This document shows positions 4,004-5,349 of a stretch of 5,349 bases of DNA, in pieces; positions within the stretch are counted from its first letter, which is position 1; each line of letters starts with the position of its first letter. Both the position numbers and the translations under genes were made by a program. The notes under the pieces are model-generated. The model did not search any database, was not told where the DNA came from, and saw only the letters and a program-made list of their open reading frames with translations. The DNA is from Thermoplasmatota archaeon (lineage in GTDB: Archaea; Thermoplasmatota; Thermoplasmata; RBG-16-68-12; JAGMCJ01), in assembly GCA_022848825.1 (NCBI GenBank), contig JAJISH010000259.1, forward strand, positions 1 through 5,349, given 5' to 3'.

Positions 4004-5349
4004 CTAAGGACCTGTGACGTCCTCCACCCTGTCGAACTCCTTCTTCAGCATCGACAGCTGGTCCAGTGCCAACGACAGCGGGGTTATGGGGACGACCAGA
4101 GTCGCGTCGTTGATCGAGCAGAGGTCGTTCACCTTCTTTATGAACTTGAGCGAGACCTCGAACCCGTTCTCCACAGCGAGGTACTCGAGGCCGTCCAGGA
4201 GTATCACGCCGCCCTCGGACTTCTTCACGAAGTTGCTTATGGCCCTCATTATCTCGAAGTCCAGCCTCTTCGGGTCAAGGGTCTGGAAATCCGAGCTCGT
4301 GTCCGTGAGCCAGTACAGCTCGACGTTCTCGATCGATATCTCCCTCTTCAGCTTTTCCGGGTAGGTCGTCGAGATGATCAGCCCCGCCAGGTTCTTCTTC
4401 ATCAGGCTGTTGAACTGGTCGTACGCCGCCGTCGGCGTGTCGCCCACCACCAGGTGGTTGTAGCCCGGCTCCACGACCTTGAGTGCCGAGCCGCAGTTCT
4501 CGCACATCGTCCTCATCAGGTCGGCGCCCTCCTCGATGAGGACTATCTCGGAACAGGAGCCGCACTTCGCCGTGGTCATCTTCTTCTCCTCTTCCTCGTC
4601 GACGTCCAGGTCGTTCCCGCACGCCGGGCAAGTGGCCACCTTGGTGGCGCAGCTCTTGTGGTAGATCTGCCCGCACTTGCAGCGGACGGCCTCCTTGAGG
4701 CTCGTGATCTCGTCCATGCATACCGTGCACGCCAGGGTCGAGTGGACCGGCGGCGGTGGCGGCGCCTCCGGCTCGCTGACGGCCGCCCCCTCCACCGTGA
4801 TGTGTATGTCTTCTTCCTCCACGGCTGGCGGTATCATCATCGTCTTCCTGTCGTACATCACCTTCGTCATGACGACCATCGCCACGAAGGTCGCGATAGT
4901 GAAGATCCACATGAACAACCCCGAGAGGTACACCCCAGCGCCGACGAAGACGAGGAGGGAGGGGAAGAAATAGAAGATGATGTAGAGCAGGACGAAGACC
5001 TTGCCGAGGATGTGGAGCCACTTGATCTTGACCGCTCCCGCCCGATAGCGCCTCGGGTGCGCCATCTTGAAGACCATATATGACCTGTTCTGGGCCGACA
5101 GCATGGCGTAGGTCAGAATGAAGATGAGTATGAACAGGATCTGCGGGTTCTCGAAGACGTCGAAGTCGACGAAGACGGTCTTGTCCTGGCCGCTGGCGGC
5201 GTACTCGAATTCCGACGTGTACGAGAGGATCATCCCGCCGGGCGTGCGGATGATGTGCACGGTCCCCTTGTCCGAGGCCACGTCCTGGAAGCTCGTGAGG
5301 CCGAGCAGGTAGTCCGTGTGGTGCATCTCTATGCTGCCCTCGTAGTAGC
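4004..5349 (-). CDS. Membrane protein with RING-like finger, zinc ribbon and DUF835-like domain (5'-partial)
   Basis: The frame stays open through the right edge, so the N-terminus is probably outside the window. Numbering is from the first ATG seen (5326), which has GAGGG ten bases upstream and cannot be excluded as a start. Residues 1-59 are strand-rich and likely outside the cell. Transmembrane helices lie at about 60-77, 106-128 and 132-153; the K/R-rich loop 81-102 places it and the C-terminal part in the cytoplasm. After an acidic, proline-rich linker (168-195) comes a RING-like finger (C200, C203, C216, C218, H223, C226, C233, C236), then a four-cysteine zinc ribbon (C255, C258, C275, C278), then a DUF835-like domain (about 287-436) with YWLTD and a Walker-B-like VILLDGLEYL but no P-loop. 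The layout suggests a membrane sensor with a cytoplasmic protein-interaction output; no function is established. Confidence 0.85.
   Translation of the reverse strand, partial: YYEGSIEMHHTDYLLGLTSFQDVASDKGTVHIIRTPGGMILSYTSEFEYAASGQDKTVFVDFDVFENPQILFILIFILTYAMLSAQNRSYMVFKMAHPRRYRAGAVKIKWLHILGKVFVLLYIIFYFFPSLLVFVGAGVYLSGLFMWIFTIATFVAMVVMTKVMYDRKTMMIPPAVEEEDIHITVEGAAVSEPEAPPPPPVHSTLACTVCMDEITSLKEAVRCKCGQIYHKSCATKVATCPACGNDLDVDEEEEKKMTTAKCGSCSEIVLIEEGADLMRTMCENCGSALKVVEPGYNHLVVGDTPTAAYDQFNSLMKKNLAGLIISTTYPEKLKREISIENVELYWLTDTSSDFQTLDPKRLDFEIMRAISNFVKKSEGGVILLDGLEYLAVENGFEVSLKFIKKVNDLCSINDATLVVPITPLSLALDQLSMLKKEFDRVEDVTGP

Noticed and set aside
4735..4775. GGCGGCGGTGGCGGC as a tandem DNA repeat
   Set aside because: It is the codons for the proline run in the linker of the membrane protein, explained by coding content.
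4275..5021. Minus-strand open frame of 248 codons inside the membrane protein gene
   Set aside because: It is a shifted reading of the same strand, rich in G, R, H and D, with no motif, while the overlapping frame has clear zinc fingers and transmembrane helices.

Overview
The window is archaeal chromosome. The evidence is a run of genes found only in Archaea and eukaryotes (ribosomal proteins S19e, L39e and L31e, initiation factor aIF6, and the PDCD5-like DNA-binding protein), a TATA-type promoter in front of that run, and Shine-Dalgarno sites of the GGAGGTGAT type. The DNA is GC-rich, with G or C at most third codon positions. A membrane protein carrying a DUF835-like domain and a single-domain KaiC-like ATPase suggest a euryarchaeon, most likely in or near Thermoplasmata. 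That placement is inference; I could not run a phylogeny.

Layout: (1) 36-671 (+) is a zinc-dependent metallo-beta-lactamase-fold hydrolase of the UlaG/COG2220 type. (2) 674-2565 (-) is a five-gene translation operon read right to left: rps19e, PDCD5-like, rpl39e, rpl31e, aIF6. The 51-residue rpl39e at 1612-1767 is easily missed. All four junctions are 1-8 bases long, and in each one the TGA stop of the upstream gene is merged with, or abuts, the Shine-Dalgarno of the next gene. (3) 2566-2726 is a divergent intergenic region with a good TATA box for the operon, a weaker one for the rightward genes, and an imperfect inverted repeat between them. (4) 2727-3988 (+) is a two-gene unit: a KaiC/Rad55-like ATPase with an unusual Walker A motif, then UbiX, the flavin prenyltransferase, 5 bases later. 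(5) 4004-5349 (-) is the C-terminal part of a membrane protein: extracytoplasmic segment, three transmembrane helices, proline-rich linker, RING-like zinc finger, zinc ribbon and DUF835-like domain. It runs off the right edge.

Function: the operon makes ribosomal subunit components together with the factor that keeps 50S and 30S apart (aIF6), so it belongs to ribosome assembly and translation control. UbiX makes prenyl-FMN for UbiD-type decarboxylases; in many archaea one such enzyme is in the mevalonate pathway for membrane lipids, but no UbiD gene is visible here. The ATPase and the RING/DUF835 membrane protein look like regulatory or signalling proteins of unknown target. The membrane protein is the least explained element in the window. 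Packing is very tight: the convergent gene ends are 2 and 15 bases apart and no clear terminator is visible. No RNA genes, mobile elements or CRISPR arrays were seen.
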